From: Agrobacterium sp. AGB01 | GTDB taxonomy: Bacteria > Pseudomonadota > Alphaproteobacteria > Rhizobiales > Rhizobiaceae | Assembly (NCBI RefSeq): GCF_014851585.1 | Contig: NZ_JACVAB010000003.1 | Span: forward strand, 124,001 to 188,000 | Direction: 5' to 3' | Length of the DNA stretch: 64,000 nucleotides | Shown here: positions 35,003 through 44,728 of the stretch, piece after piece | Numbering within the stretch: position 1 is the first letter of the stretch | How the letters are laid out: each line of letters begins with the position of its first letter | Made by a program: the position numbers and the translations under genes | The notes under the pieces: generated by a model | The model's input: only the letters and a program-made list of their open reading frames with translations | What the model was told of the DNA's origin: nothing | The model's database searches: none

Positions 35003-36259
35003 CTATCGGCCCCATGCATCGTGAACGAGTTTCTCAATTTCTGCATTGACCGCATTCATCGCTTCCTGCGCGCGGTCGTAGGTGGTGCGAGTAAAGTTTT
35101 CGCGGCCCACTTCATACAGTGTCTGCTTGGTCAGGCCAGCATCGGAAACAGCTGTGGATTTCAGCATGGGCGCGGTCAGAACCCGATCCCCAAACAGCGA
35201 ACGCATGAAGCCGACAATCTGTGTTTGCGGCCCATCATTCGGTTCAAAACGGGTAACGAGATAGCGGAGGAAGTCGAAGTTTAACTCCCCACCAGCCTCA
35301 CGCACCACGCCCAGCAAATCCGAGGTCATGAACAAAAACTGGTTCATCGACGCCACATCCAGCATCTGCGGATGGACCGTGACGATAACGGATGTGGAGG
35401 CGCAAAGCGCCGACAGGGTGAGATATCCCAGCTGCGGCGGGCAATCGATGACCACCACGTCGTAATTCTGCTCCACGCTGGCCAGAGCGGCCTGTATACG
35501 TGCAAAGAACAGCGGCCCGCTGTCTATGCCGCTGTGGCGGCGTGTCAGCGCCTGTGGCGTCTCGTGCTCGAATTCCTGCAGTTCGATATTTCCAGGAACC
35601 AGATCAAGCCCAGGGAAATAGGTGCCGCGAATGATCTGCGAGAGTGGGCGGGCCTGATCGTCATAACGAATAGCGCCATACAGCGTATCATTGCCGGTCA
35701 GATCCAGCTCCGGCTGATAACCAAACATCGCCGACAACGATGCCTGCGGATCAAGATCGATAGCGAGAACACGGTGACCGGTCAGCGCCAGATATTGCGC
35801 CAGATGAACAGCTGAAGTGGTCTTGCCCGAACCGCCCTTGAAGTTGGTAACCGAGATTACCTGCATATGTTCGCCGCGCGACAGATCACGCTGCGGCAGA
35901 TAACTGCGTGCCTTCGCAGTGTTGCCTTTTGCCAAAGCCTGTTCAGCGAGATGATGGCGCAGCGCATTGATGTCGTTCAACGTATAGAAACGTCGGCCGC
36001 CGGTCCCAGTTTCAGGTTGCGGCCCCTCGCCCGCCAGCGACAATTGACGCAAGTAGCCATCCGAAACACCGATCAGCTTTGCGGCCTCACCTGAGGAAAA
36101 CTGGCGCAGTGTCTTCTGTGCCATCGGTGGATAAAGGCGTTCACGCATCGCCTTCAATTGCTCGGACAGCGCACGTGCGTCCGCCGCAATCGCGGCATCT
36201 GCCACGATGCTCGGCGTGCCCTGTGGCTTTTCATCGGTCGCCTGCACTACAGACACCAT
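35003..36259 (-). CDS. repA: RepA/ParA-family partition ATPase (orphan repAB)
   Basis: About 418 residues; ATG 36259 has AGGAG 9 nt upstream, whereas the longer frame to 36292 does not. The N-terminal 110 residues hold a helix-turn-helix operator-binding part (FSSGEAAKLIGVSDGYLRQLSLAGEG). The ATPase part has the deviant Walker A FKGGSGKTTS, VLAIDLDPQASLSAMFG, and VVIDCPPQLGYLTLSAL. In repABC systems RepA drives segregation and represses its own operon. This copy is similar in design to the one at 53.9-55.1 kb but clearly diverged. Confidence 0.92.
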   Translation of the reverse strand: MVSVVQATDEKPQGTPSIVADAAIAADARALSEQLKAMRERLYPPMAQKTLRQFSSGEAAKLIGVSDGYLRQLSLAGEGPQPETGTGGRRFYTLNDINALRHHLAEQALAKGNTAKARSYLPQRDLSRGEHMQVISVTNFKGGSGKTTSAVHLAQYLALTGHRVLAIDLDPQASLSAMFGYQPELDLTGNDTLYGAIRYDDQARPLSQIIRGTYFPGLDLVPGNIELQEFEHETPQALTRRHSGIDSGPLFFARIQAALASVEQNYDVVVIDCPPQLGYLTLSALCASTSVIVTVHPQMLDVASMNQFLFMTSDLLGVVREAGGELNFDFLRYLVTRFEPNDGPQTQIVGFMRSLFGDRVLTAPMLKSTAVSDAGLTKQTLYEVGRENFTRTTYDRAQEAMNAVNAEIEKLVHDAWGR

Positions 36260-36515
36260 GGGTTCGATCTCCTGACTGGCGAGTATGAGCACTGTGGGTT
36301 CGACAGCGGTGAAATCATTCCTTAAGCGTCCAGAAGGAGGACCAGGACAACGATCTTAAGCTAACCAACCATGCCGAGATTTACAGAAAATCTGGCCAGT
36401 TACGACAAATACTCAAATTTTTGCGAATTTCCGTAACAAGATGACGGATGCAGTGATTCTCGTCAAGCACTCCGCGACCCAAGACATTTGATTTTTGGCA
36501 CAAAATTCAGCGCTT

Positions 36516-36531
36516 GTTGACAGCTGTCAAC
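36516..36531. promoter_or_regulatory. parS-like centromere site 1
   Basis: GTTGACAGCTGTCAAC is a perfect 16-bp palindrome. It fits the GTTnnCnGCnGnnAAC-type centromere sites of repABC replicons and lies 257 nt upstream of the orphan repA start. Confidence 0.8.
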
Positions 36532-36687
36532 CGCATAACGTGGATATATTTCAGCTAGTTAACGATGTATCGAGCGCTGCTAACCTCAATTATGCGGTCT
36601 AGATGTGGCCCACGGCCACAAACTATCCTATTTCGTCTGGGCAAATAAAAGCCGCAAAATCTGGGAATCTGCGGCTTTGTTGACTGA

Positions 36688-36703
36688 GTTGACAGCTGTC
36701 AAC
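36688..36703. promoter_or_regulatory. parS-like centromere site 2
   Basis: An exact second copy of GTTGACAGCTGTCAAC, 172 nt from the first and 28 nt beyond the 3' end of the aminotransferase gene on its far side. Confidence 0.8.
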
Positions 36704-36730
36704 TCGCGACATGTCTTGGTCTTCAGCCGC

Positions 36731-37921
36731 TCATGCCAGCTTAAATCCCGAGAGACGGCTCTCCAGCTTGGCAATGGTTTCCACATCGGCATTGGCGAAA
36801 GCGAAGCGCAGATAGTCCTCCTGGCCCTGACCAAAATAGACGCCAGGCAAACACACCACCCCTGCCCTTTTCGCCAGCTGCTCCGATACAGCTGTAGACG
36901 AAACACCACGGAACGGATGGCGGATAAACGCAAAGTAAGCACCAACCGAAACCAGGTCCCAACCACTGATCTTCGGCATGACCTGACGCAGTGCATCGGC
37001 CCGTCTTTCAATCTCGACCCGATTGCCATCGCGCCAATCGGCCAAAGCGGGAATAGCCTTTGCAACGGCTGCCTGCGGTGCACGCGCTGCACAGATCTGC
37101 AGATTGTCCATGATCTTGGCGATTTCGGTGACAGCCTGCGGGCCTGCTGTTATCGCGCCGACACGATGCCCGGGCACGCAGAAGGATTTCGAGAAGCTGT
37201 ACAGCATGATGAGATTATCCTGCCAACCCTCGACATTCATGAGTGTGTGCGGGCGCGGCGTGTGGCCAGGAAGAAAGTCACGGTAGGTCTCGTCGAGGAT
37301 AAGCCATACACCTTTTTTCCGGCAGACATGGAAAATCTCCAGCAACAACTCTGGCGGATAAACCGAACCGGTCGGATTGTTTGGCGTTACCAGAGCCAGA
37401 GCTTTAACGCCCGTGTCCAATACTCTTCTGACGTCAACGATGTTTGGGAGAAATGCATTATCTGGGTCACAGGACACAAGCACCCGGTTGATACCGAGCA
37501 TGGCAAGTGTCGTGTCCTGATTGAAATAAAACGGATCCGTCAATGCAACACTGTCGCCAGCCTTGGCCACAGCCATCGCCGCACACATGAAGGCCTGATT
37601 GCAGCCCGACGTGATGTGGATATTCTCGATGACAACGTTTGCACCATAAAGCCCTGACACGTGCTGCGCATAGACATGCCGCAACTCCGTCTCACCCTCA
37701 ATCGGACCGTATCCGCAATATTGTTTTGAGGATGCCGCCTCACCCAACCAGCGCAGAATATCGTCATGCGGCGCGTAACCCGGTACGGCCTGAGACAGGT
37801 CGATCATCGGTCCGCTTGCGCCATCGTAAGCCCGTGCCCAAGCAAAAACGAAGGGAACAGGTGGTGGCGACAACTCAGCGACAAGAGAGTTGAATACAGG
37901 TTTGTTATCGGCGGATGGCAT
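36731..37921 (-). CDS. Class I/II pyridoxal-phosphate aminotransferase
   Basis: A 396-residue fold-type-I enzyme. Visible are the N-terminal DLSQAVPGYAPHDDI, TPNNPTGSVYPPELL, the aspartate/tyrosine LDETYRDF, the PLP lysine in YSFSKSFCVPGHRVG, and the terminal arginine region RFAFANADVETI. AAGGA lies 6 nt before ATG 37921, so the earlier start at 37945 is rejected. The gene diverges from a dipeptide-type ABC transporter operon, which itself ends in a second aminotransferase, suggesting that both act on the imported amino compound. Substrate specificity cannot be read. Confidence 0.87.
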   Translation of the reverse strand: MPSADNKPVFNSLVAELSPPPVPFVFAWARAYDGASGPMIDLSQAVPGYAPHDDILRWLGEAASSKQYCGYGPIEGETELRHVYAQHVSGLYGANVVIENIHITSGCNQAFMCAAMAVAKAGDSVALTDPFYFNQDTTLAMLGINRVLVSCDPDNAFLPNIVDVRRVLDTGVKALALVTPNNPTGSVYPPELLLEIFHVCRKKGVWLILDETYRDFLPGHTPRPHTLMNVEGWQDNLIMLYSFSKSFCVPGHRVGAITAGPQAVTEIAKIMDNLQICAARAPQAAVAKAIPALADWRDGNRVEIERRADALRQVMPKISGWDLVSVGAYFAFIRHPFRGVSSTAVSEQLAKRAGVVCLPGVYFGQGQEDYLRFAFANADVETIAKLESRLSGFKLA

Positions 37922-38221
37922 GGAATGTCCTTGAGCGTCTTGCAAAATCGTTACCGGGCAGGGGCCGTCTTATCTGGCGACAGACCATGAAATAGGAGCG
38001 GAAAGCGTGCAAGTGTTTTCATGCGGTTTGATAGCGTCGCAGGGTTCGCAGAATAGCATTTCACCTAAAACCACACATTGCATCTAAATTGCTCTGCATC
38101 TCAAAAAAGCTGAAATGCAATTGCTGTCCTATCTTCCCTTTAAGATGGACACTCCTCTCACCGCAGGCATAAGATGCTGCATTGCGGCCCGCGAAGCATC
38201 TCATCTATCGGAGTGGAAATC

Positions 38222-39832
38222 ATGTCTTTCTCGTCCTCACTGTCCCGACGCCTGCTCTTAAAAAGCACCATTCTGCTGGCCGCTTCGACCACACTTGCGG
38301 GCAGGGGCTTTGCGCAGGAGGCAGCCTCCGGACGTCTGATCGTCGCAGCCGACTCCGAACCTAAAAACCTCAACCCTGCTATCGTCGCGTCAAACGGTGT
38401 ATTCTTCATTTCCAGCAAGGTTATCGAGCCGCTGGCCGAAGCCTCGTTTGATGGCAAGGATGGGCTCGCGCCGCGTCTTGCCGTGGAATGGCAGGGCTCT
38501 GAAGATGGCCTGAGCGCCACGTTCAAACTGCGTGAGGGCGTCACGTGGCACGACGGAAAACCGTTCACATCGGCTGACGTAGCTTTCTCGGCGCTGTCCG
38601 TGTGGAAGACATTGCAGAATCTCGGCCGTCTGGTTTTCGCGCATCTCGAAACCGTCGACACACCGGATGCCCATACGGCTGTCTTCCGGTTCTCCAAGCC
38701 AACACCATTCCAGCTTATCCGTAATGCGCTTCCGGTCGTCACCAGCGTCCTGCCGAAACACGTCTATGAAGGCACCGACATTGCCACCAATCCGGCCAAC
38801 AACAAGCTGGTTGGTACAGGCCCATTCGTGTTTGCCGAATACAAACCAGGTGAGTATTACCGTCTGACACGCAATGAAAAATACTGGAATGCCGGCCAAC
38901 CGAAGCTGCAGGAAATCATCTACCGCATTCTTCCAGACAGGGCAGGGGCGGGTGCTGCGCTTGAGGCGGAAGAAATCCACCTTGCGGCCTTCTCGGCGGT
39001 TCCGCTGGCAGACTTGTCGCGCATCTCCAAGGTGCCGGGAATAATGGTGATTGCCGACGGTTACGAGGCGCTCACCTATCAGCTGGTCGTCGAAATCAAT
39101 CACCGCCGCAAGGAGTTGGCCGACCTGAAGGTACGCCAGGCGATTGCGCACGCTATCGACAAGAAGTTCGTGGTCGACACCATCTTCCTTGGTTATGCAA
39201 CGGCCTCGAGCGGCCCTGTGCCCAAGAATGCGCCGGAGTTCTACACGGACGAAGTGGAGACCTATGATTTCGATGTCGCTAAGGCCAACGCCCTTCTGGA
39301 TGAGGCAGGTTACAAGCGCGGGGAGGGCGGTAATCGCTTCTCGCTGAAGCTGCTGCCGGCACCCTATTTTAATGAAACCAAACAGTTTGGTGCCTATCTG
39401 CGGCAGGCTCTGGCCGAAGTCGGAATTGATGCCGAGCTGGTCAACAATGATTCCGCCGCGCATCAAAAGGCAGTCTACACCGATCATGCATTTGATCTGG
39501 CGATTGCTCCACCTGTGTTCCGTGGAGACCCGGCCATCTCTACCACCATTCTCGTCAAGTCAGGCACACCGGCTGGTGTCGGCTTCTCCAATCAGGGTGG
39601 CTATGAAAACAAGAATCTGGATGCGCTGATCGACAAGGCTGCCGAGACGGTCAATACCGAGACCCGTACGGAACTCTACAAGGAGTTCCAGAAAAAGGTC
39701 ACCGAGGATCTGCCTCTCATCAACGTTGCGGAGTGGGGCTTCATCACAGTTGCCCGCGATACCGTGCAGAACGTGGCAAGCAACCCACGTTGGGCGGTTT
39801 CGAACTGGGCAGATGCGGAACTGGTTTCCTGA
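38222..39832 (+). CDS. Dipeptide/nickel-family ABC transporter substrate-binding protein
   Basis: A 536-residue periplasmic protein of family 5. The N-terminus has SRRLLLKS, a twin-arginine-like signal, then AGRGFAQ. The mature region opens LIVAADSEPKNLNPA and includes LKVRQAIAHAIDKKFVV and the YDFDVAKANALLDEAGY segment typical of peptide-binding proteins. ATG 38222 has GGAG upstream. It is the first gene of a six-gene operon with two permeases, two ATPases and an aminotransferase. Confidence 0.92.
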   Translation: MSFSSSLSRRLLLKSTILLAASTTLAGRGFAQEAASGRLIVAADSEPKNLNPAIVASNGVFFISSKVIEPLAEASFDGKDGLAPRLAVEWQGSEDGLSATFKLREGVTWHDGKPFTSADVAFSALSVWKTLQNLGRLVFAHLETVDTPDAHTAVFRFSKPTPFQLIRNALPVVTSVLPKHVYEGTDIATNPANNKLVGTGPFVFAEYKPGEYYRLTRNEKYWNAGQPKLQEIIYRILPDRAGAGAALEAEEIHLAAFSAVPLADLSRISKVPGIMVIADGYEALTYQLVVEINHRRKELADLKVRQAIAHAIDKKFVVDTIFLGYATASSGPVPKNAPEFYTDEVETYDFDVAKANALLDEAGYKRGEGGNRFSLKLLPAPYFNETKQFGAYLRQALAEVGIDAELVNNDSAAHQKAVYTDHAFDLAIAPPVFRGDPAISTTILVKSGTPAGVGFSNQGGYENKNLDALIDKAAETVNTETRTELYKEFQKKVTEDLPLINVAEWGFITVARDTVQNVASNPRWAVSNWADAELVS

Positions 39833-39839
39833 CACCTGA

Positions 39840-39875
39840 CAGGGTTTGGCAGGGTGACAACTCTTCCAAACCCTG
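39840..39875 (+). other. Hairpin after the binding-protein gene
   Basis: CAGGGTTTGG and CCAAACCCTG form a perfect 10-bp stem with a 16-nt loop, right after the binding-protein stop. There is no T-run, so it may protect the binding-protein mRNA and allow its higher expression than the permeases. Confidence 0.5.
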
Positions 39876-40069
39876 ACTTCAACAACAGTCGGTCTCCAGA
39901 AAAATCTGCTGCACGTTGCAGTATCGACGTTTTCAGCCTCAGCAATTATCGCCGGGTCTCTACCTCCGGCCGAAGTTCGGGACGACAAATTTTCACAACG
40001 GGCTGGTCAATGCTTCCGAATACTGATTGGCTGCGCTCGCAAGAATATCGATAGTCGGGGATATCAGCT

Positions 40070-41059
40070 ATGCGCCGGTCCATGACATTAGTGAAACGAA
40101 GAGCCGTCAGCGCCATTCCGGTCCTGCTGATCGTGCTGCTGTTTACTTTTGTTTTGCTTGAGAACGCCTCGGGAGACGCCGTTGATGCCTATCTAACCTC
40201 GATTGGAGGCGGCGATGCGAACCTTGTGCAGACACTGCGAGCGCAATACGGCCTGGACCAATCCATGCTGGCCCGTCTTTGGGTCTACGTTGGCTCCATA
40301 GCGCGTTTAGACCTTGGCTGGTCTCTGTCCTTCGATCGCCCCGTGCTTGCGCTCATACTCGAACGGCTGCCGAATACGCTACTACTCATGGGAAGCGCCA
40401 CAGCCATCTCTTTCGCATTGGGCTCCGTGCTTGGCATTGTCGCCGGGGCAAAACCGGGAAGTGTGCGTGATCGGTTCCTGTCGATCTCTTCACTGGCACT
40501 TTACGCCATGCCGGGTTTCTGGCTCGGCCTGGTGCTTGCCATTATATTCGCGGTTCAGCTTCGCTGGTTTCCGACATCCGGTATTGAAACCATCGCGTCT
40601 GGCAAGCTCGGTTGGGCGAGGGCACTCGATATCGCCAGACATCTCGTCTTGCCGGTCACCAGTCTGGGTCTGATCTATCTGGCACTTTTCCTGCGCGTCA
40701 TGCGCACCTCCATGGCCAGCATCTGGAAACTCGACTTCGTGCTGTTTGCCCGCTCGAAGGGGCTTTCACGCAGCAGGATCGTTCTACGCCATGTCGCACG
40801 CAATGCCCTGTTACCACTCGTCACGGTGCTTGGATTGCAGTCAGCGGCGATGCTGGGGGGCAGCGTGGTGATTGAAAGCGTGTTTGCCATACCGGGATTT
40901 GGACGTCTGGCGCAGGAAGCTGTGTCGGGACGAGATACCCCATTGTTGATGGGCATCATTCTTGTCAGCGCCGTGTTCGTGATTGTCGTCAACCTGCTTG
41001 TCGACATCCTCTACGCCACGCTCGATCCGCGCGTCGGGGCAGGGACCACCGGCACATGA
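40070..41059 (+). CDS. ABC transporter permease (DppB-like)
   Basis: A 329-residue inner-membrane protein with six predicted helices. The AVSAIPVLLIVLLFTFVLLE start and the final domain with an EAA-like loop (LFARSKGLSRSRIVLRHVARNALLPLVTVLG, described by motif) are characteristic of DppB-type permeases. It lies 237 nt after the binding-protein gene and overlaps the next permease by 4 nt. Confidence 0.9.
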   Translation: MRRSMTLVKRRAVSAIPVLLIVLLFTFVLLENASGDAVDAYLTSIGGGDANLVQTLRAQYGLDQSMLARLWVYVGSIARLDLGWSLSFDRPVLALILERLPNTLLLMGSATAISFALGSVLGIVAGAKPGSVRDRFLSISSLALYAMPGFWLGLVLAIIFAVQLRWFPTSGIETIASGKLGWARALDIARHLVLPVTSLGLIYLALFLRVMRTSMASIWKLDFVLFARSKGLSRSRIVLRHVARNALLPLVTVLGLQSAAMLGGSVVIESVFAIPGFGRLAQEAVSGRDTPLLMGIILVSAVFVIVVNLLVDILYATLDPRVGAGTTGT

Positions 41060-41892
41060 AACAGCTCCGTTTTCTCATGGCTTCCGCATCGGGACTGGCC
41101 GGCGTGATCATCCTGCTCGCATTGAGCGCGATTGCGCTGGCTGCGCCCTATCTTTTTCCTGCCGATCCTCTGTCGATTGCCGGTGCGCCACTCATTCCGC
41201 CGTTCACCGACATGAGCTTTCCGCTCGGAACCGACAGGCTGGGCCGCGATGTTCTGGCCGGGCTGGTACATGGCACACGTGCGTCACTCGCCGTCGGACT
41301 GGCCGCAGCTATAGCCGCAATAACCCTCGGTACGATCATTGGCACCCTTGCCGGTTTCGCCAGTGGCCTGATTGATGAGGCACTGATGCGTGTCACTGAC
41401 GCCTTTCAAATCGTGCCCAGCTTTCTCATGGCACTTGCCTTCGTCAGTACCATCGGTACCTCCATGCCAATTGTGGTCATCGCAATTGCACTCGGCGCAT
41501 GGGCAGATCCCGCCCGTTTGACGCGCGCACAGGTGTTGTCCATTCGTGAAAGCGATTACGTCGCCTCTGCCCGCACGATCGGCATGCACCCGCTTGAAAT
41601 CGCCTTCAGGCAGATATTGCCCAATGCCCTGCCACCGGTTCTGGCACTGGCTGCCATCATCGTCGCAGCAGCCGTGCTGACAGAAGCCGCTTTGTCGTTT
41701 CTGGGATTGGGAGACCCGAACATCGTTACCTGGGGATCGATGATTGCCGAGGGACGTAATGTGCTTCGCTCAGCACCATCGCTCTCCATCATACCGGGCC
41801 TTGGTTTGCTGACACTGGTGCTGGGTGTTTATCTTCTGGGCGAAGGTATCAATCAGGCTTTGTCAAAAAGCGACAGGGGAGGGGACCAATGA
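41056..41892 (+). CDS. ABC transporter permease (DppC-like)
   Basis: A 278-residue inner-membrane partner of the preceding permease. The FPLGTDRLGRDVLAGLVHGTRASL loop (given by its GTDRLGRDVL core) is the DppC signature; the EAA-like loop reads YVASARTIGMHPLEIAFRQILPN. It overlaps both neighbours by 4 nt. Confidence 0.9.
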   Translation: MKQLRFLMASASGLAGVIILLALSAIALAAPYLFPADPLSIAGAPLIPPFTDMSFPLGTDRLGRDVLAGLVHGTRASLAVGLAAAIAAITLGTIIGTLAGFASGLIDEALMRVTDAFQIVPSFLMALAFVSTIGTSMPIVVIAIALGAWADPARLTRAQVLSIRESDYVASARTIGMHPLEIAFRQILPNALPPVLALAAIIVAAAVLTEAALSFLGLGDPNIVTWGSMIAEGRNVLRSAPSLSIIPGLGLLTLVLGVYLLGEGINQALSKSDRGGDQ

Positions 41893-42689
41893 CGCTTCCA
41901 CTGTGCCATATCCAAAATCTCGGCATAACCTACCCCAAACAACGAACTCCGGCATTGACAGATATTAACCTTGAGATCTATCCAAGAGAGAGACTGGCAA
42001 TCATCGGTGAAAGCGGTTCCGGCAAAACGACACTGGCCAGATCTCTCGCGGGACTTTTACCGCAGGGCGCTAAATCGAGCGGCTCAATTGATTGGGCCCT
42101 GCATGGAAAGCGCATAAAGGCCCGCCCACAAGCCGGTCGTGAACTGGCATATGTCTTTCAAGATCCTGGAAGTAGCCTCAATCCTGTGCTGAAAATAGGC
42201 GAGCAAGTCGCCGAAACTGCACATCAGCATCTCGATATCTCCTATAAACAGGCGTTGAGACAGGCTGTAGATCTGCTGGAACTGGTTCAACTGCCGGAAC
42301 CTCAGCGCTTAGTGAATGCCTATCCACATCAACTCTCAGGTGGCCAGAAACAACGTGTAGCAATTGCAGCGGCCATTGCGGCGAAACCATCCATATTGAT
42401 AGCCGACGAGGCCACAAGTGCGCTTGATAGCGTCACTCAGGCGGCAATTGCCCGACTGCTCGATGGTCTGGTGCGAGAGGAAGGCATGACGCTGATCTTC
42501 ATCACACACGACATCGCTTTGGCTAGCAGTCTGGCGGACCGCATCGCTGTTTTGCAATCCGGACGGTTGGTAGAGCAGGGCAGGGCGAGTGAGGTCATAA
42601 ACTCTCCCGAAGATCCCTACACGCGCGAACTGATTTCGGCGCATATTGATCTTTCCACGCCACCGCTGGTGCTGGAGCCCCAACAATGA
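41889..42689 (+). CDS. ABC transporter ATP-binding protein (DppD-like)
   Basis: A 266-residue ATPase. Walker A is GESGSGKTT, the Q-loop FQDPGSSLNPVLKIGEQ, the signature LSGGQKQRVAIA and Walker B LIADEATSALD; the switch histidine is in FITHD. The protein is shorter than DppD (about 330) and lacks the oligopeptide-type C-terminal extension. It overlaps the next ATPase by 4 nt. Confidence 0.92.
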   Translation: MTLPLCHIQNLGITYPKQRTPALTDINLEIYPRERLAIIGESGSGKTTLARSLAGLLPQGAKSSGSIDWALHGKRIKARPQAGRELAYVFQDPGSSLNPVLKIGEQVAETAHQHLDISYKQALRQAVDLLELVQLPEPQRLVNAYPHQLSGGQKQRVAIAAAIAAKPSILIADEATSALDSVTQAAIARLLDGLVREEGMTLIFITHDIALASSLADRIAVLQSGRLVEQGRASEVINSPEDPYTRELISAHIDLSTPPLVLEPQQ

Positions 42690-43489
42690 CCGAGCCACTG
42701 CTGCAGGTAACAGGACTGTCAAAAACCTATGACGGCGGACCACGTAAGGTGACGGCACTGTCCAATATCACCTTCAGCGTCGAAAAAGGCGAAACGCTGG
42801 GTCTTGCCGGCGCTTCAGGTTGCGGAAAATCGACACTAGCCCGGATCTTGATGCGGCTTGTTCCACCGGATAGCGGGTCTATTCGTTTTCAAGGACAGGA
42901 CTGGTTGGCCCTCCCGCAGGCAGCGCTTCGAAAACAGCGCAAGCACATGCAGATGGTGTTTCAGGACACTGTAGGAGCCTTCAATCCGCACGCAACGGTC
43001 ACAAGTGCTATCGGCGATCCGTTACGGATCCACAATATTGTACCAGCCACTGGGCGTGAGCGTGAAATTCACCGATTGCTGGAACGTGTGGGTCTACCAG
43101 CCAGTTACGCCGTACGCCCGATCATGGCTCTATCAGGTGGGCAACGCCAACGTGTTGCGATTGCCCGGGCCCTGTCACTGCGCCCCGATTTGCTGGTAAT
43201 GGATGAAGCCGTCTCTGCGCTTGATGTCTCCGTTCGCAGCAGAATTTTGAAACTTCTTGTTGAAATTCAGCGTGATACCGGTATCGCCTGCATCTTTGTA
43301 TCACACGATCTTGCCGTTATCCGCGCTGTCTGCCATCGCATTGCGGTGATGGAAAAGGGGCATATCGTTGAAAGCGGTGTTACCGGCAAAGTCATTGCCG
43401 CACCGCAATCTGCCGCCGCCAAACAACTGATTGAGGCCGTTCCGCGGCTTGATATATTGCATGAGGACATCCGCAATGCCGAACCGTGA
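42686..43489 (+). CDS. ABC transporter ATP-binding protein (DppF-like)
   Basis: A 267-residue ATPase with Walker A GASGCGKST, Q-loop FQDTVGAFNPHATV, signature LSGGQRQRVAIARAL, Walker B LLVMDEAVSALD and switch FVSHD. It pairs with the preceding ATPase. The stop lies inside the start region of the aminotransferase gene (14-nt overlap). Confidence 0.92.
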   Translation: MTEPLLQVTGLSKTYDGGPRKVTALSNITFSVEKGETLGLAGASGCGKSTLARILMRLVPPDSGSIRFQGQDWLALPQAALRKQRKHMQMVFQDTVGAFNPHATVTSAIGDPLRIHNIVPATGREREIHRLLERVGLPASYAVRPIMALSGGQRQRVAIARALSLRPDLLVMDEAVSALDVSVRSRILKLLVEIQRDTGIACIFVSHDLAVIRAVCHRIAVMEKGHIVESGVTGKVIAAPQSAAAKQLIEAVPRLDILHEDIRNAEP

Positions 43490-44579
43490 CTGGACTTTCC
43501 TGCTCGACACACCGGCCTTCCCGGCCGATGCCTATGCGCCATTGGCGGATCAACTGGCAGCGATACTTGGTACTCGAAACGATGTTCTCCTAATTCAGGC
43601 AGAAGCGGTGCTGGCACTTGAAGCCGTTGCGACCAGTCTGGCACGACCAGATCTCACCGCACTCAACATCGTCACCAGCCCCTATGGCAGCTGGTTCGGC
43701 GGCTGGCTGTCGCGCGGCGGCGCGCAAGTGAGCAACTTGCAGGCTGCCCCAGCCAAACCGATCACAATCGAAGCTGTCGAAGCCGCCCTTGATGCAGAAC
43801 CTGACATCCAAATCCTTGCAGTGGTGCACGCGGAATCGGCCAGTGGCATTCTCAATCCATTGGAGGAGATCGTTGCCCTTGCGAAAAAACGCGGCATTGT
43901 CACCGTCGTGGATGCCGTTGCTTCCGTCGGTGGCCACGCATTGGAAGTCGACAGGCTGGGCATAGACATCGCCGTCATTGGCCCGCAAAAATCTTTGGCA
44001 GGTCCAGCCGGACTATCTGCTATCTCTATTAGCAAAGCGGCATGGGCATTTCTTGATCATGATAATCCACCACGCGACTCTATGTTGTCGCTGATTGACC
44101 AGAAAAAACAATGGCTTGAGAAAGGGAGAGGTGCACTCCCTGGCACACCGGCGCCGCTGGAATTCTATGCCTTGAGAGCAGCTTTGCAGCGTGTGGAGCA
44201 AGAGGGAATAGCCAACATTGTGGCGCGTCATAAGCGTGCCGCAAGCGCCACCCGCAGTGCATTGCAAGCCTTGGGCGCCACACTATGGGTAGAAAAAGAC
44301 CAGGCATCCGCGCTTGTGACAACCGCCATATTACCAGAAAAAATTGCGTTGAATGACTTCGCAGCTCGATCATGGAGTGCGGGATCTGATCTCACATCGG
44401 GTGTAGGCCCTGGCGCGGAACGACTTGTCCGCTTCAACCACACAGGACGTCGCGCCTCTCGAGAGCCAGTCACCGCCAATATCGATGCCTATATCTCCCT
44501 ACTCAAACATTTTAATGTCGCACATGACGCGATCCCTGCCCACTCAGCTCTGACAAAAACCTTCGAAGGCCCAAATTAA
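43476..44579 (+). CDS. Class V aminotransferase (alanine-glyoxylate/serine type)
   Basis: About 367 residues. The fold-type-I PLP lysine is in VIGPQKSLAGPAGL and the preceding aspartate in VVDAVASVGG, as in alanine-glyoxylate and 2-aminoethylphosphonate transaminases; the C-terminal arginine is in LVRFNHTGRRA. ATG 43476 lies within the end of the ATPase gene, and the longer frame upstream is rejected. Its place as the last gene of a peptide-type importer is unusual and implies that the substrate is deaminated or transaminated after uptake. Confidence 0.86.
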   Translation: MPNRDWTFLLDTPAFPADAYAPLADQLAAILGTRNDVLLIQAEAVLALEAVATSLARPDLTALNIVTSPYGSWFGGWLSRGGAQVSNLQAAPAKPITIEAVEAALDAEPDIQILAVVHAESASGILNPLEEIVALAKKRGIVTVVDAVASVGGHALEVDRLGIDIAVIGPQKSLAGPAGLSAISISKAAWAFLDHDNPPRDSMLSLIDQKKQWLEKGRGALPGTPAPLEFYALRAALQRVEQEGIANIVARHKRAASATRSALQALGATLWVEKDQASALVTTAILPEKIALNDFAARSWSAGSDLTSGVGPGAERLVRFNHTGRRASREPVTANIDAYISLLKHFNVAHDAIPAHSALTKTFEGPN

Positions 44580-44728
44580 GCCCGCATTTTCTCTCGCGTT
44601 CCATCAGTAAATATTCTTGCTATAGTCTACAGAAAAAATAGAAAATTGATTGCCTGACCAATCTTGACGAAAAAGTGGCAACAAAGCACACTTAACGGAA
44701 CGTAAACGATTAGACAGGAGATACGTAA

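Larger units (their letters stand above)
36293..36730. other. Upstream region of orphan repAB
   Basis: About 440 nt that contain the repA promoter, two parS-like palindromes (annotated separately) and AT-rich DNA between 36370 and 36600. No coding sequence was found. Confidence 0.4.
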
